From positions 248,001 through 312,000 of the forward strand of contig JABYQN010000004.1 in assembly GCA_022606135.1 (NCBI GenBank): 64,000 nt of DNA, given 5' to 3'. Each line of letters begins with the position of its first letter. Position 1 is the first letter of the stretch. A model generated the notes under the pieces. That model worked only from the letters and a program-made list of their open reading frames with translations, had not been told where the DNA came from and did no database searches. Of this stretch, positions 1-11,703 are shown piece after piece. This DNA is from Fomes fomentarius (lineage: Eukaryota > Basidiomycota > Agaricomycetes > Polyporales > Polyporaceae). Both the position numbers and the translations under genes were made by a program.

Positions 1-1095
1 ATGTTCCATTCATCTTTCGCCTCCTTCAGCAACATCGCCAGCTAGCCCCCACCAAGACCATTGACCGGTCGTTCAACCCTTTTCCCCATATCTCTCCCGA
101 GGACGTTCAATATCTCCACAAGATGATTTTGGAGAAGTACGCTCCTGACCAGAGGAGTGTCGTGACGGGTAAGACGGACGAAGAAAGACGTCCCCTCAGC
201 GCCACGCTAGGACTCGATATAGTATTAGCTATCAGCTCGCGATGGCTTTTACGACTGGACCACCGCATCTGTCGCGCGCATGGTGTTCATGAAAGTGTTC
301 CAGTACACCACCAGCCTTGGCACCGAACCCTATCCCCTCGACCGAGCCAGCATCGCCCTCATGATCTGGCTGTCCAGCTGGGATACATACCGCCCATACG
401 ACCCCGACTACATGAACGCCTTCCTGATGAAACCCGCGCATCCAGCGGCCGAGGTCGCGCAGCAATTGGACGATGTCGCTGCTGAGCTCCAGCAGTTCAG
501 CTCAGTCGAGAATAGCCTTCCGCTCGCTGCCGCGATCCAGTCCCTTCCACGAACCTGGATCTTGCAAATGCCATACCTGTTCAGCGGGCAGGTCGATGTG
601 TGCCAGATGGGTGTCAGCAAGATCGCAATCGAGCTGTCGGAGTTCCCGGGCAACGCGGGCCCAGTCGGTAAGGCCCTTTAACGCTGCCGCGGTCGCGAGC
701 TTCCTCCAGCCTAGCTCCGACCAAGATCGTTTAGGCGTTCACAGATCCAGAGTGCGACGCGAAACACTACTCGAAAGGCATCCCACTCATTTCTCCAGAC
801 ATCCGTCGAGTCGCTAGTCTAGAGGAAGACGGCGTACAGCACCTCGAGCTCCGCGCGCAATGTCGTCTACCTCCACGTTTTCGTCGACGACGTCCAGCTC
901 CAGTCGTGCAACCTCACGCTCGTCTCCGCTCGTGATGCATGGGTCCAGGCGGATGCCAACCGATACAGTGGCGCGAACAAGTGCTTGCTCTTGTAAACAT
1001 TCGCGTGCCCTGGTTTCGGCCGGAAGTACAACGACGACAGCGCCGTCTCCTCCGACTAGACTGCTACGCGTCTCGCGTCTCACCCGGTACAACTA
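1..1095 (+). pseudogene. Broken gene of unknown function, copy 1
   Basis: Several short frames on the + strand together read like one protein, but the frame changes repeatedly and in-frame stops interrupt it. The readable stretch at 280-681 contains TSLGTEPYPLDRASIALMIW and MGVSKIAIELSEFPGN; a further readable piece near 860-1000 contains VVYLHVFVDDVQLQ. A second, shorter copy lies at 46690-47260, with closely matching bases from the segment ctccattcatctttcgcctc onward. I do not recognise the family. In the second copy this gene follows directly on repeat copy D, so the same repeat may lie just left of this window. The 5' end may be outside the window. Confidence 0.5.
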
Positions 1096-1360
1096 ACTGG
1101 CTCTTCATGAACTAGTAGTCACTTCGTAGTACACTTACGTGTAGACACGGACGTTCTTTGTACTACGGACCACAAATGCTTACCGTCATTCACTATGCCA
1201 TGCCCTCGACAGGTTTTAGATATCCACACGAGGAGTAGCGAACCTAGTAGTTGAGTGTCGGAAAGGGTCGCGCCCATCGCATTGGTAGGCATACCACGCC
1301 CGCGGAACTTATTACGAAGGCCCGTGATACAATCCGCAGAGAAATCATGCACTAGGTGTA
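1096..1360. other. Intergenic, nothing recognised
   Basis: Between the broken gene and the stop of the FunK1 gene. No convincing frame, repeat or RNA seen. Confidence 0.5.
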
Positions 1361-4300
1361 CTAGTTTTTTCGCGGTCGCAGACGCATAGCGTAGCTTCCT
1401 TCACCTCCTGCGCCGTCGCCGCGGTTCGGTTTCTTCGCAGGCTCTCGCACCTTCTTCGTGGCAGTAGCAGTCCCTTGCACCAAGTTCTTCGCAAGCTCTT
1501 CCATTCCCTTCGCCTTCGTCGAACCGCCGCCCCTCGCGCCCTGCGTAGCCTTCGCTTTCTTCCCCTTCTTCGCTTTCTTTGCTTGAGGAGTACCCTCAGA
1601 CCCTTCCGATCCCGACGCTCTATGACGCTTCCCACTGGCGCTCGTTCCCGTGACGGCCATAGAAGTGGTGACAGCAGTCGGATTCGAGTGCCACTCCTTG
1701 GGCGCATATTGCGCCAGTTGGTCCTCAATCTTGTCCTGCAGGGGCCACATCGTGGTTGTGTCGAAGATAGCATCCTTGAAGGTCGACAGGACCCAAGTGT
1801 GGCTGTCGAGCTTCTCCGCCCGAGAGCGAATTTCTACCGGCACCAACCCGACCGTCGTTCGTTGTGCATTGGAACCGGACGGCGCGACACCCGCAGCGGC
1901 AATTTGGGTGGAGACCTCGGGGGTATGAACATCAGGCGCGGATGGAGAAGTGATCTGAGGAATGATCTGTGCAGGGACTAGGGTCCGGTGGAATACGGCA
2001 TCGAGGTCGGCTCGTGATTTGAGTACTTTCAGATATTCGTCAGTGGGTTCAGGTTTGGGTGCCGGCTCCGCTTTCTGCACCTTGAGCAGGGAGAGCATGT
2101 CATAGCGTGCCTTCAGATGGATGAAGATCTCCTCGATAAGGGCGTTGCAGGGATGCGTGCGAGTGCGGCCATCGGCGTCCATATATTGTAGTATGACGGG
2201 TTCCTTTTTCGGATGGAACACCAGCCTGCCCTGAGAGATGGATTCAGACTTGGACGGCGGACAAGCATTCAAGTAGCCATCGAAGAAATCGACCACGAAG
2301 GAAGATATGGGCCAAGGAAAAGATGTCGGAAGAAAGCGGAAGGCGTGGTATAGGTACACATAGAGGAAGGACTCTATCTCGTCTGGCACTCCGACGATTG
2401 CATATGGATCAGAGATGCAGCGACAAGCCATGAAAGGCCATGTTCCCTACAGACGTGTCAAAGATGAGTACAATACAGCTGTCAGGCAGGACGCACAGTA
2501 CGGTGAGGCTGCATATCTTGCGTGATCCCGACTTTCTTGGAAAGCTCCCAATCGGTCAGAATTCCGCAGCGCATGATGTGGCGCCTGCCGGATAATTCCA
2601 CTACTCTCGGCAATATCAAGATATTACCAGCACTGACGTCTCGGTGCATGATTCCGCACAGTGTGAATGCTTCGGAATGCGCTACAGGGAAGCATTAGTG
2701 AAGTCCCATAGGAGCAGTATCGGTGACTTACCTTTCATGGCATGGTATATAACTTGCGTAAGCTCCCATGCGTTCTGGAACTCCGTGGACGGCAGGCAGA
2801 CCTCCTTTACTACAAGTCGGTAGTGGTGGAGATGACGAAGCTCCGAGCCCTGGTCCTTCTTTGGGCCTCTGCGTTCTTTGATATGGGGGCCCGTCACCGA
2901 ATAATTCGACGTTTCTGTCTCCTGGTTCCCAATGTCCTCGTCACAGACATACGTCGGCACCATGCTGATGCACTTGGCATTGAGTTTCTGGAGCGTCTCT
3001 CCCTCTGGTACGAGTCCGTTGTAGTACGGACGCCATGCGTCCTTGAGGAAGACAAAGTGCTGCGTACCCCAGTCCAGAGCTACATAGCCACGTGTTCCGC
3101 GGCTAACCATGCCGGATGCGCGGAAGATGGGCTTCCCCACCAGGAAGCGACGATCCCCGACAGTCAGTACATACCGGGGAAAGTCGTTACTAGAGATCGA
3201 GTCGCGGAAGAGGGTGCGGATCTCACTAAAAACAGGGGAGATGTGCTCTGGGTTGACGGCACTATGGTCGCAGGACTTAGTATTTGGGTCCATATGCAGA
3301 AGGTGTTGGTCAAACATAGAAGAAGCATTGGAATCGGGATGGGGATGGAGAAATTCGTTGACCTGCCGGTCGTCTGGAGGAACTTCACGTTGCGTGGACT
3401 CAATGTCCGAGCGATGCGGATGCGCGAGAGCGTCCATACGTGTCCAACCGCACGAGCCGGGGACAAGTCGCTTGGCGGTGGTGTCGAAGCCCTGGCCTTT
3501 GTCAGGAAGTTCCGAGAAAGCATAGAGCAATTCAAGTAGGACCTTGGTCTTGTCCATATCCTGCATGTAGTCCTTCGCTGCAGCGACAATGACCCCGGAT
3601 CGATCCCACCGCATCATCCGAAACGTGTCACCGTTGACGAAAAGGAAGAAGAGGGCAGTACGGTGCTGATAATGGAACACATGCTTGGCATAAGACATGA
3701 TCTGACCGCGCACCTGCTGGCGCGATTCAACTTCAGTCTCGATACTGCCTTTATATGTGTCATCGTATGGATCGCTGCTCGTCCCCCCTCTCTTGAACTC
3801 GACGGAGAGCCTCTGGAGTGCCCAGTTGGGGACGTCAGGTACGGTCTGATCCTCATCCTTCGTCTGTATGAAAGACCCGTCGATCTTATACTTGCTCTCG
3901 TCGCCGTCTTGGTACTTATTCTCCGACAAGTGGAGGAAGTGCCCAGGACACAAGGGTCCGAGATCTTGACGCTGATCAATCCTGGCCTGGAACAGCTTTA
4001 ATGGGAGAATGCGTAAAGGATATAGCCACATACCCAGAGCTCAGACAACGCCTTTTCCTTTGCCCTGCTCGTACTGGCCTTCTGGGCTTCCTTCCACCCC
4101 AACCGGAACGCCTTCGATATTGATCTGATGCGCTCCGCTTTGAATTCGCCCACGAAACGAGCTTTAGCTTTTTCAGTGAGGGGGAGGTAGCGTTCCTGAA
4201 ACTGGTGAAGAGTTACGCCGATGGTGGTGTTGGCGGCGTCCTCCATGATGTGCTTCCGGTCGATGGGTGCGGACGGTTTGATAGAGGATGGGGGAGGATC

Positions 4301-4384
4301 AGGGTGCCTAGAGGGGTCGCGGGCGTGATGCCTGTTCTTCGCAGGAGTGTTGTTCAGATTAGCAAGCCATTCGTGCGGAGGCAT
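1361..4384 (-). CDS. FunK1-type fungal protein kinase
   Basis: Predicted protein kinase of the FunK1 (fungal-type protein kinase domain) family, common and multi-copy in Agaricomycetes; substrate unknown. Four exons on the - strand: 4384-4034, 3986-2732, 2681-2497 and 2446-1361. The introns start GTATGT, GTAAGT and GTGCGT and end AG. The joined length is 2877 bp, exactly 959 codons including the stop, which supports the model. Exon 3 holds the catalytic loop (GIMHRDVSAGNI) and the DFG-equivalent LTDWELSK; the exon 3/4 junction restores the RTGTWPFMA motif, followed by PDEIESFLYVYLYH, a family hallmark. The C-terminus is a Lys/Arg/Ala/Gly-rich tail (about the last 90 residues) that could be nuclear-targeting. 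An upstream ATG is not excluded. All catalytic motifs appear intact. Confidence 0.88.
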
Positions 4385-4639
4385 GGCTGGGATGGAGGTG
4401 AGTTACCTATCGGATGGTGGTATCGGTATTTGTACCCCAGGCAGGGCACTGGACACGCGGCAGAGTCACGAAGGAGATCACTTGCGGTCCGTGATAACAG
4501 ATGGAAGAGAATACCAGCTCAGCGCAGGCTCAGCGTGGGCTCAGCGTGAGGTCGGTGACAAGGTGATATTAGCGCCTGCGCGCGTGACCGTTCAGTTGAC
4601 GGAACCTGAGCCTCTTCTCGTCCCTTCCCTTCGGACTCC
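4385..4639. other. Upstream region of the FunK1 gene
   Basis: Non-coding gap between the FunK1 start and the ALG12-derived fragment. No TATA box or repeat was recognised. Confidence 0.4.
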
Positions 4640-5330
4640 TCTCATCTGCGCGCTCCTGATTGCTTACTTTCATTCCGCTCATCAGCAGGCTTGCACACAA
4701 CCAATGGCTGGGCCGTACAATGCCTGCGTTGAACATCCCTCTCGCGCGTGGTGCTGCACCAGCTCTCAGCCTTGAGCTCAATGAGCGAGCCCCGAGTCCG
4801 ATCTGACTCCATACTACATCTGCAGCCTCCGGCGCGTCGCTCTTCCTGCATGCGCCACCATTTCTGAACGGCACACATCACACGAGCTGCAGATAGAAAA
4901 CCTCGCCTTGGACGACCCCACTCGCTCCCAAGAGATCACGCACCTCGCCGTCGAGGCCTCTTCTAACTCACCCTCTGCATTCGCAGCGAAAGGCTGGACG
5001 CCGGTCGCGGTCGTGGACGGGTTCGACGGCTGGCGGTTCGATCGGGATGTTAGGAGTGCATTGAAGGATGGGTTGTTCCAGGGTGTGAGGAGGTGTGCTG
5101 GAGATGGTGCGTTCGGAGCAGTTGATCATCCGAGCGTGAGCAATCGCGGTGTTATGGATACATGTGAGTGCGTATGTCGTTTCATAATATCTGATTATGA
5201 CATGCTTTCTGTCTATCATCGTCGCAGGCAAGGATACGTGTAGGAGCACGACATACATGCGTCTGCATACAATTACATTGTCCGTTAACACCGTTTCAGA
5301 TGATATCGCAGAACTCTGCTGCATCAACGA
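4640..5330 (+). pseudogene. Decayed 3' fragment of ALG12
   Basis: This stretch is collinear with 30680-31640, the end of the ALG12 pseudogene and its 3' flank. Shared landmarks include the segment coding THLAVEASSNSPSAFAAKGW at 4930-5000 and the downstream base string ending ttcagatgat near 5300. The section around 4680-4760, which corresponds to the HKEWRF region of the family, is heavily altered. Several gaps and lost frames show that it is not functional. It contains no promoter and no N-terminal part, so it looks like a truncated segmental copy that includes the 3' untranslated flank. Readable coding remnants end near 5090. Confidence 0.7.
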
Positions 5331-6403
5331 CGGTGCTCGTCGTAGGTGCCAGGGCGGTCGTCGAGTCGACCGGGTAGTTGAAGACAAGGCCGGAGCCAGA
5401 CTGGGAGCTTGTCGCGGACTCGCGCGTGGAGTTCTTGGAACACGATAACCGGAGGTGCTCGTAGCCGATGGGGCATGGGGCATCGTCTCTGTACCAGCCC
5501 CGAGGAGTATATTGGTAACGCCAATGGGGGCTCGAAGCCCTCAATCGGAATTACTTACCAGATGACGAGTTGCCAGGTGAAACAGTGAGGTCGATCACGG
5601 CATGCATGTAAATTACTCACCGAAGCCTTGGACACGAAGTCGCTGACCTCGACAATGTCGGCATCGATAAGGCTTGTATGGTGGGTGCTAGCCTCCTCGT
5701 TAGGGAGCTGCAAGGAGTGGGTGTGGACGAGGGAGCCGTCGACCTTATAACAGCACTCGAGCTGCGCCTCAGCGTCGTACTTCCCGTCGAGCTTGCTCTC
5801 CACCGTGGTGATGGCGCCCTCTGGGGAGATGTACGGCTCGACGGTGGCGGTCTTCTTAACCTTGACGAATGATTATTGAAGGCAATGTTCGCGACCGAAT
5901 CCCTGTCGCCTTGTAGTACACGATGTTTGACGATGGCTGTCTGCGAGCGGAGGTGAGCTTCCTCAGTGTCAACACTCGGAGTCCTCGAGGGAGGCGTCAG
6001 CACACAAAGCATGATCTGTACCCTCTCCAACGGTGTACAATGACACCAAAACACATGATAGACAGGCAGATATACAGGATTGTCACACTGTTGTGAGAGT
6101 CTGTCTACAGCGAATATCGTCTCTACCATAGCGGGCAGAAAGTACGGCCCCTCTGTTACCTGCAAGGTGCTCCCGCTCGTAAACTTGAACGTATCAGTCC
6201 AGATCAACGATTTGGCGGGCGCTGTGAGGTTCTCGGGCCAGACGTCGAGGTCTTGGAGATGTTTCGGGTTGATGACGTGGTAGCGGCGGAGGGCCCCGTT
6301 CGTGGTTAACTGTTCGAATATGGTAGGTTGTCGCTGTATGTGCGGCGCACTCACTGTCAGCCAGGTCAAATCCCCGGGATCTCTCCCCCGAAATCGAAAT
6401 CAA
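5296..6403 (-). pseudogene. Unrecognised gene, apparently frame-broken
   Basis: A - strand frame from 6369 reads well for about 160 residues (contains HVINPKHLQDLDVWPENLTA and FTSGSTLQVTEGPYFLPAMV), then loses frame near 5870. Reading continues one frame over with YISPEGAITTVESKLDGKYD and on to about 5640, and a possible last exon at 5544-5296 contains WYRDDAPCPIGYEHLRLSC. The frame change near 5870 has no obvious GT-AG pair, so I think it is a frameshift, though an unusual intron is possible. No family recognised, no signal peptide or membrane segment seen. It could be an expressed spliced gene of a fungus-specific family. Confidence 0.35.
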
Positions 6404-6673
6404 TTAGACTGGTATAGCCGTCTAAGAGGCACTGACCTACATCGACTGCACAGTGAGGTGCAGGCTGCAGGGGTCCGTTCCCTGAAATCTAACAGAATGT
6501 TATTGGAGGAGACTGAGGAGAGGCCGTGGGTGAAGACATCGTGCACACAAGCCTGCGCAGGCCCATGAGCGTTGAATAGAGCGAGGTTTTGGGCCTCGGT
6601 CACGATTTGAGTCAACTAGAAAATTACGCGCATCCTTGACTCTAACCCAAATATTTCGGCGCATGTTAGCTTC

Positions 6674-6690
6674 CCCACAAGATTCGTGGG
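6674..6690 (-). ncRNA. Conserved 3' hairpin, copy A
   Basis: Stem CCCAC / GTGGG with the 7-nt loop GAATCTT, read on the - strand. The same position in copies B, C and D forms the same 5-bp stem with different bases, so the pairing, not the sequence, is conserved. Confidence 0.65.
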
Positions 6691-7507
6691 TACTAGTCCC
6701 GAGGGCCACGAAGAGGCCTGCGCCAGGAACGACTATATACCTGGTCGACCGTACCTCAGGGCCGGCGTCTTGAATCGAGGGTCTGTTGCATGACCGTCTC
6801 GAAGCCGGTCCTCACCAACTACTACTCTACCAAGCACTACGACGGCTCGAAGTATTGTACTTACTGTTACACAATGTCGATTCGAGTGGCGCGTGAGGGT
6901 AGAGTGTTGTGTCGGTTCCACAGATCGCGCCAAGGTCGACGGTCAAACACAGGATCCAGCGTGCAAGTCGGATGTCTTGAACGATAGCGCGGCCGTACTG
7001 AGCAAGCATCGAAGACAGCTAGCTTCTTGAAGGCGTTCAGTTGCTGAGCATGGCTCCGTTTGGTGATCATCAGTGTTCGTGAAGTTCGTGGTCCAGTGTC
7101 GAAATCTGGAATCCGCGATGTCGTGGATTGCCTTGTATTCGGATATGCCAGTCGATTACCCAGAACAGCGCACCAAGTCGTCCTATCTCCAAGGATGGTC
7201 GCCGATGTGGCCTAGGTGTCCGCTTAGGAGGCTGACCAATGAGGAATTTTCTCGAGAAATGATAGCGGCGGCCGGATTGACTGAGCGTGCATAAGGGCCA
7301 GCTATTTGACGCGGACTTGGGTCACGCCGCAAGTGGTCCAACGGAAAGTCGCCTGTAACCCGACGAAGACCTAGAGATGCTTCTTCGATCAAGTTAGCTA
7401 GTAGAATCCCGAGAACAACGTGCCAAGTCGTTCTGTTCTTGAGGGCCATAAATCCAAATGTCTACTGAGTAGGTCGGCCAACATAGGATTGTTGCGCACC
7501 GAGCAGT

Positions 7508-7539
7508 CTCAGTGACGCGGATGCATCCGCTTCACTGAG
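7508..7539. repeat. 32-bp near-perfect palindrome
   Basis: Arms CTCAGTGA and TCACTGAG enclose the self-complementary core GCGGATGCATCCGC; only one base pair of the 16 is mismatched. The CTCAGT...GCATCCGC arrangement resembles the terminal repeats of the hAT-like element inserted in copy C (33072 and 34329), so this may be a minimal foldback derivative or a footprint of that family. Confidence 0.6.
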
Positions 7540-9217
7540 AACCTACAGGCGCCGTCTTGTCCGAATTGGAACTTGAGATGTTTCAGTAGCCGCTGCTGCC
7601 GAAGATGGCGATAGGTAGGTCGTCCAAGCCATGACAGGCGAGCACAATATCGTCCGAGTCGCGAGATGTGGTCCACGCGCCTAGTATGAGGTCACTTCCG
7701 TAAGTCGTCGCATACGGCCCTAGAGGGCAGGTTCCGGGTCGCTACCGACGTTGAAGATATCCACTGGGTAGAGTGTCTTGTCGCGCTGTCGATAGACATA
7801 TCATCGAGAAGTCGAATGTCTTTGTCCCTGTTGATCCCGCGCATGATAGTCAGTCGCTGCCAATATCAAGAATCTGCTTAGCAGTCCGTGAGACATGAGT
7901 GTTATCGGGGGCCCCGAGATGTCGCATACGTATCATGTCCTTGAGGTCGAGGTAAGTTCCCACGTAAGCTAGAAGTTTGAATGGAGATATTGTTTGGTCG
8001 AGGTCAGTGTTCGGCTGCGATCCTTTTGTTCACTCGTGTCGGTCGTGATCGCGACGTTGTCGGTTTCGTCGTGGTCGTGCTGTTGTGCTGATCCACCTCG
8101 AGAATTAATCAATATCCGTCGAAGCGGTGGAACATGATATGTGACACATACAGAGAGAGACCTGTACATGGGCGTACTCAGGTGTGGTGGTTCGCTGTTC
8201 ATGATCGCAATCTCCCAAGCCTGAGCGACAGTCTAGGACCACCTCAGGCCGCTGAATGTCTCTGCATGGCCCGTGAGTAGTTTGCAAGCGACACTGTAGT
8301 GATAGTGTCCACACCTGGTCATGCACTGCACCCGGTCTTGAGGCAAGATTGACCCGAGCTTGTATGGAGATGCATCAGCCAACGAGGGTGAAGGATTAGG
8401 GGAGGAACAATACCTCATATGTCGTACCCATATCAACCCTCGCCGGGTATGTTTTCCATAGGCAGGGTGTGCCGGAATCGTACTAGTCAACACCACGGAC
8501 CAGCCGCATGCGACGCCCCTAGTCCATCTCGGTAACCCATGCCCGCATGAGTATCCTAACCAAGGCGACATCAGTATATTGAGGGCGCCATGAAGCTGAG
8601 GGACCATACCGTAACCTTATATGCAGTGTTTCTGTCGTTATTTCCCGTACGTTGACCATTAGTGAGGCTCATACTTGGATGGTCGAGATGTTGCTGTCGC
8701 GAGGACATTGAACACTGCGGACCAGCCGCATGTGACTCACTAGGTCCATGTCAATGACCCATGCCCACACGGGTATCCTAACCAAAGCGAAATCAGTATA
8801 TGGAGGGCGATACGCAACCTGAGTCAGCATACCTTGGCCTTGATCTGGGTTTTCTTTCGTCATTGCCCGTTTGTTGAGGAGTGATGAGAGTCATGCTTGG
8901 ATGGTCGAGATCGTGCTACCAGCAAGACGGTCAACACCATGGACCAGCTGCGTGCGACGCACTAGGTCCATCCCGACAACCCACGCCCGCATGGGTGTCG
9001 TATTGAGGCCTGCGTCGAGATCTAATCTATCGGTGGTAGGAGGAACATGAGTACACGACCACGCGGCCAAACTATGAGTGAACATACCTGACCATGGTGC
9101 GATAGTTGTTGTTGAAGATATGTGCTAATCAGATAAAGGAGTGTCGAAGGCCGGAGGGGGGTAGAAGGGGAGAAGGAAGTGGGTTCTGGGGAGAGAAGTG
9201 AGTCAAACCAGGCGACA

Positions 9218-9224
9218 TTATATA
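9218..9224 (-). promoter_or_regulatory. TATA box of repeat copy A
   Basis: TATATAA on the - strand inside CCCGGGTATATAATGTCGCC. It is preceded by the GTGTCGAGCGCTTA motif found at the same spacing in all four copies. Confidence 0.6.
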
Positions 9225-10631
9225 CCCGGGAGACAGGAGGCTAAGCGCTCGACACTAAACGATGCTTGGGCCAAACTTGGAGCCGTGTCACAGGCCACTG
9301 CGCCGCAAGTGTGACAAACGGAGCTGAATCGCTGACATACTACTTGAGCTGCTCTGGTATCCGAGCGGCACCCCGTCGTCGCGGGTGGCTCGCTTTGGTG
9401 GTATTTCCGAACGAGGCGGTGTACCACCGATGGTTGAGTTTGTGATCGGACCGAGTAGGCTGGTACAGAATAGGAAGCGGGAGGTGGGCGAGAGGCGCTG
9501 CGTTCTAGCTCAAGTCCATTCGAGATCACCTGAGAATCGCGGTCTCGTGTTGGCTCTGTCAACATGAAGGTTGACTCAGCCTAGACTCCGAGAGCGCCAC
9601 AGTGGCATTTGCTCGTTTATCTCTGTTTATCATAATGGCTGGCACAGCATCTGTCTGTGCTCGTCCTAGCGCTGCTCAACGTAGTAATCGTCCACATACA
9701 CACATAAGTCACTCCGGCCCTCTTTTGGCATGCACATAGTACACGTCAGATGCATCACTCATGCCATGGTTCTTCTAACCAGGACAAGGTATGTGACCTC
9801 ATCCTCGCAACACTCCGGACTCCCGAACAAATGGACGACCTCCTTCACGGGCTCCAGTTACTTCAACGTTGATCTCGTTGGATGTCAGCCACCCATCACT
9901 TCAGCATCGGTTGGTTCAATGCAAACCCCTTAGGCTGATACGGCGTGGAGGGTCTTGGTATGAGAATATTCACATCGTCAACCACCCCTTGACTGAACTA
10001 CTGCTTTCCTGTTGCAACCTGACACCCGTCCAATGAGCCACTTATCGTGCATTGTGGCAGTTCGCAATTGACACGTCAGGCGCCTCAGTTTAAGCGTTAT
10101 CGCGTTCGAGTTCACTGTTGGGGACAACTCAAAGGTAGTCTGTCTGAGGGACAGACAGAAATGCCGTTGAACTGTATTTCATGGACTTCGCGAGAAGACA
10201 TGTAGCCGCACTGGAATAAATGGCAAGGAATCCTATAGTGACAAACAAAGAGAAATAAGCATGGCACCTCTCTGAGTCTAGGCAGAGTTGACATTCATAC
10301 ATCCATCGTCTAGAGGCAGCACGAGACCACAATCCTTCTATGGTCTCCATTGGACTTGGGCTACAATGCAGTGCCTCATGCCCACCTCTGGCTTCCTATT
10401 ATCTACCAGCCTGAATACTCGATCTGATCCCAAACTCAACCATCAGTGTACACTGCCTCATTTGGAAACACCACAAACCGAGCCACCCGTGACTCAGATA
10501 CCAGAGTAGCCCAAGTTATTATGTCAGCAATTCAGCTCTGTTTGTCACACTTGCAGCACAGCGGCCTGCCACATGGCTTCGAGTTTGGCCTGAGCCACCA
10601 TTTAGTGTCGAGCGCTTAGCTGTCTCTCGGG

Positions 10632-10639
10632 TATATAAG
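10632..10639 (+). promoter_or_regulatory. TATA box of repeat copy B
   Basis: TATATAAG within the conserved string CTCTCGGGTATATAAGG, followed after about 30 bp by the pyrimidine-rich leader CTGACCTCTCTCCCCAGAAC shared with copies C and D. Confidence 0.6.
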
Positions 10640-11144
10640 GTTGATGTCGCCTGGTTTGACTGACCTCTCTCCCCAGAACCCACTTCCTTCTCCCTCTTCC
10701 TACCCCCCTCCGGCCTTCGACAACAGTTATTGCACCCTGGTCATGTATGTTCACTCATATTTCAGCTTTGTAGTTGTATACTGTACCCATATTCATCTTG
10801 GTATAAATACAAGGTCTCGACATGAGCCTCGTCAAGATGCAGGCATGGACCTTGCGAGTTGCACGCGGCAGGTCCGCTGTGTTGATCGTCCTTGCAGCAG
10901 CAAGATGTTGATCTTGACCACCCAAGTATAACTCTGATCAATGCTCAACGCACGCATGGGAAACAATGCAAGACAAACAAAATACAAGGCCAAGGTATGA
11001 TCTCTCACCTTCATCTTGCAGTGCTTCATATATTGATGTTGCCTTGGTTAGGACACCCATGCAGGCATGGGTCATTGACATGGACCTAGTAAGTCACATG
11101 CAGCTGGTCCGAACTGTTGACTGTCCTCACATCAACAAGAACTC

Positions 11145-11149
11145 GACCA
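11145..11149. repeat. Target site duplication of the Copia element, left
   Basis: GACCA, matching GACCA at 17596-17600. The interrupted host sequence is a repeat unit of copy B. Confidence 0.85.
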
Positions 11150-11703
11150 TGTTGAACTTCCGGACTACCGGCTATGCTCGGACCGGAGTTGTGTACACTT
11201 GTTTATGGTCATATGATTAGATAGGCTGTGTTCCTACTTACCATTTATGGTTTTCTTTGTTCTCCTACTGTACTTTCCCATGACCATATGGTTACTGTGC
11301 ATTCCTGTGCATACCAGTGCGTTCTACACTGCACCGGACTCTTCTAGACCTTATGTCTGACTCATGCTATGACTGCATCTGACTCATACGCCGATACGGA
11401 CTCTGACTCATTGTCTTATGGCTACATGTGACTGCTTTGTTCGCTGACTCATGGACTCATCCCTCATGTATATAAGCAGTCCCTTCTTCGCCTCTGCTCT
11501 TCAGTCGTTCGCTCACTGACTGAAGAGTAAGTCTCTTACATACATATGCTCTACTACTTCTTACTGACTTAGTACTTGTAGTCCCTCTCTGTTGTGACTT
11601 ACAGGTACTTCACTATGCAATATAGTCGTTCGCTCACTGACTGAAGATCCCTCTCTGTTGTGACTTACAGTCGCTCCTCGCCTTACAGGTTCAGAGTTCA
11701 TCA
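11150..11703 (+). repeat. 5' LTR of the Copia element
   Basis: 554 bp, begins TGTTGAACTTCC and ends TTCATCA. A TATA-like ATGTATATAAGC lies near 11467-11476. Inside the downstream part two near-identical stretches (TCGTTCGCTCACTGACTGAAG and CCCTCTCTGTTGTGACTTAC, each present twice) indicate a small internal duplication. Confidence 0.95.

Larger units (their letters stand above)
6610..9600 (-). repeat. Multi-copy transcription-unit-like repeat, copy A
   Basis: Inverted copy of the element also found as B, C and D. Reading on the - strand: conserved upstream block (9600-9230), TATA box at 9224-9218, leader with an ATG in the context CACCATGG directly before a GTATGT donor near 9085, tandem units with exon-like cores near 8990, 8766 and 8545, and a 3' conserved domain from about 8350 to 6610 ending with a hairpin at 6690-6674. 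No long conserved frame crosses the units. It most likely represents an RNA gene or a dead coding family; no matching known class comes to mind. A 32-bp near-perfect palindrome at 7508-7539 interrupts the 3' domain relative to the other copies. Confidence 0.7.

Noticed and set aside
6610..9600. Repeat A-D as satellite or telomere-associated DNA
   Set aside because: Conserved single TATA box, leader and 3' hairpin around the units fit a gene-like element better than a simple satellite; no telomere repeat (TTAGGG)n is present.
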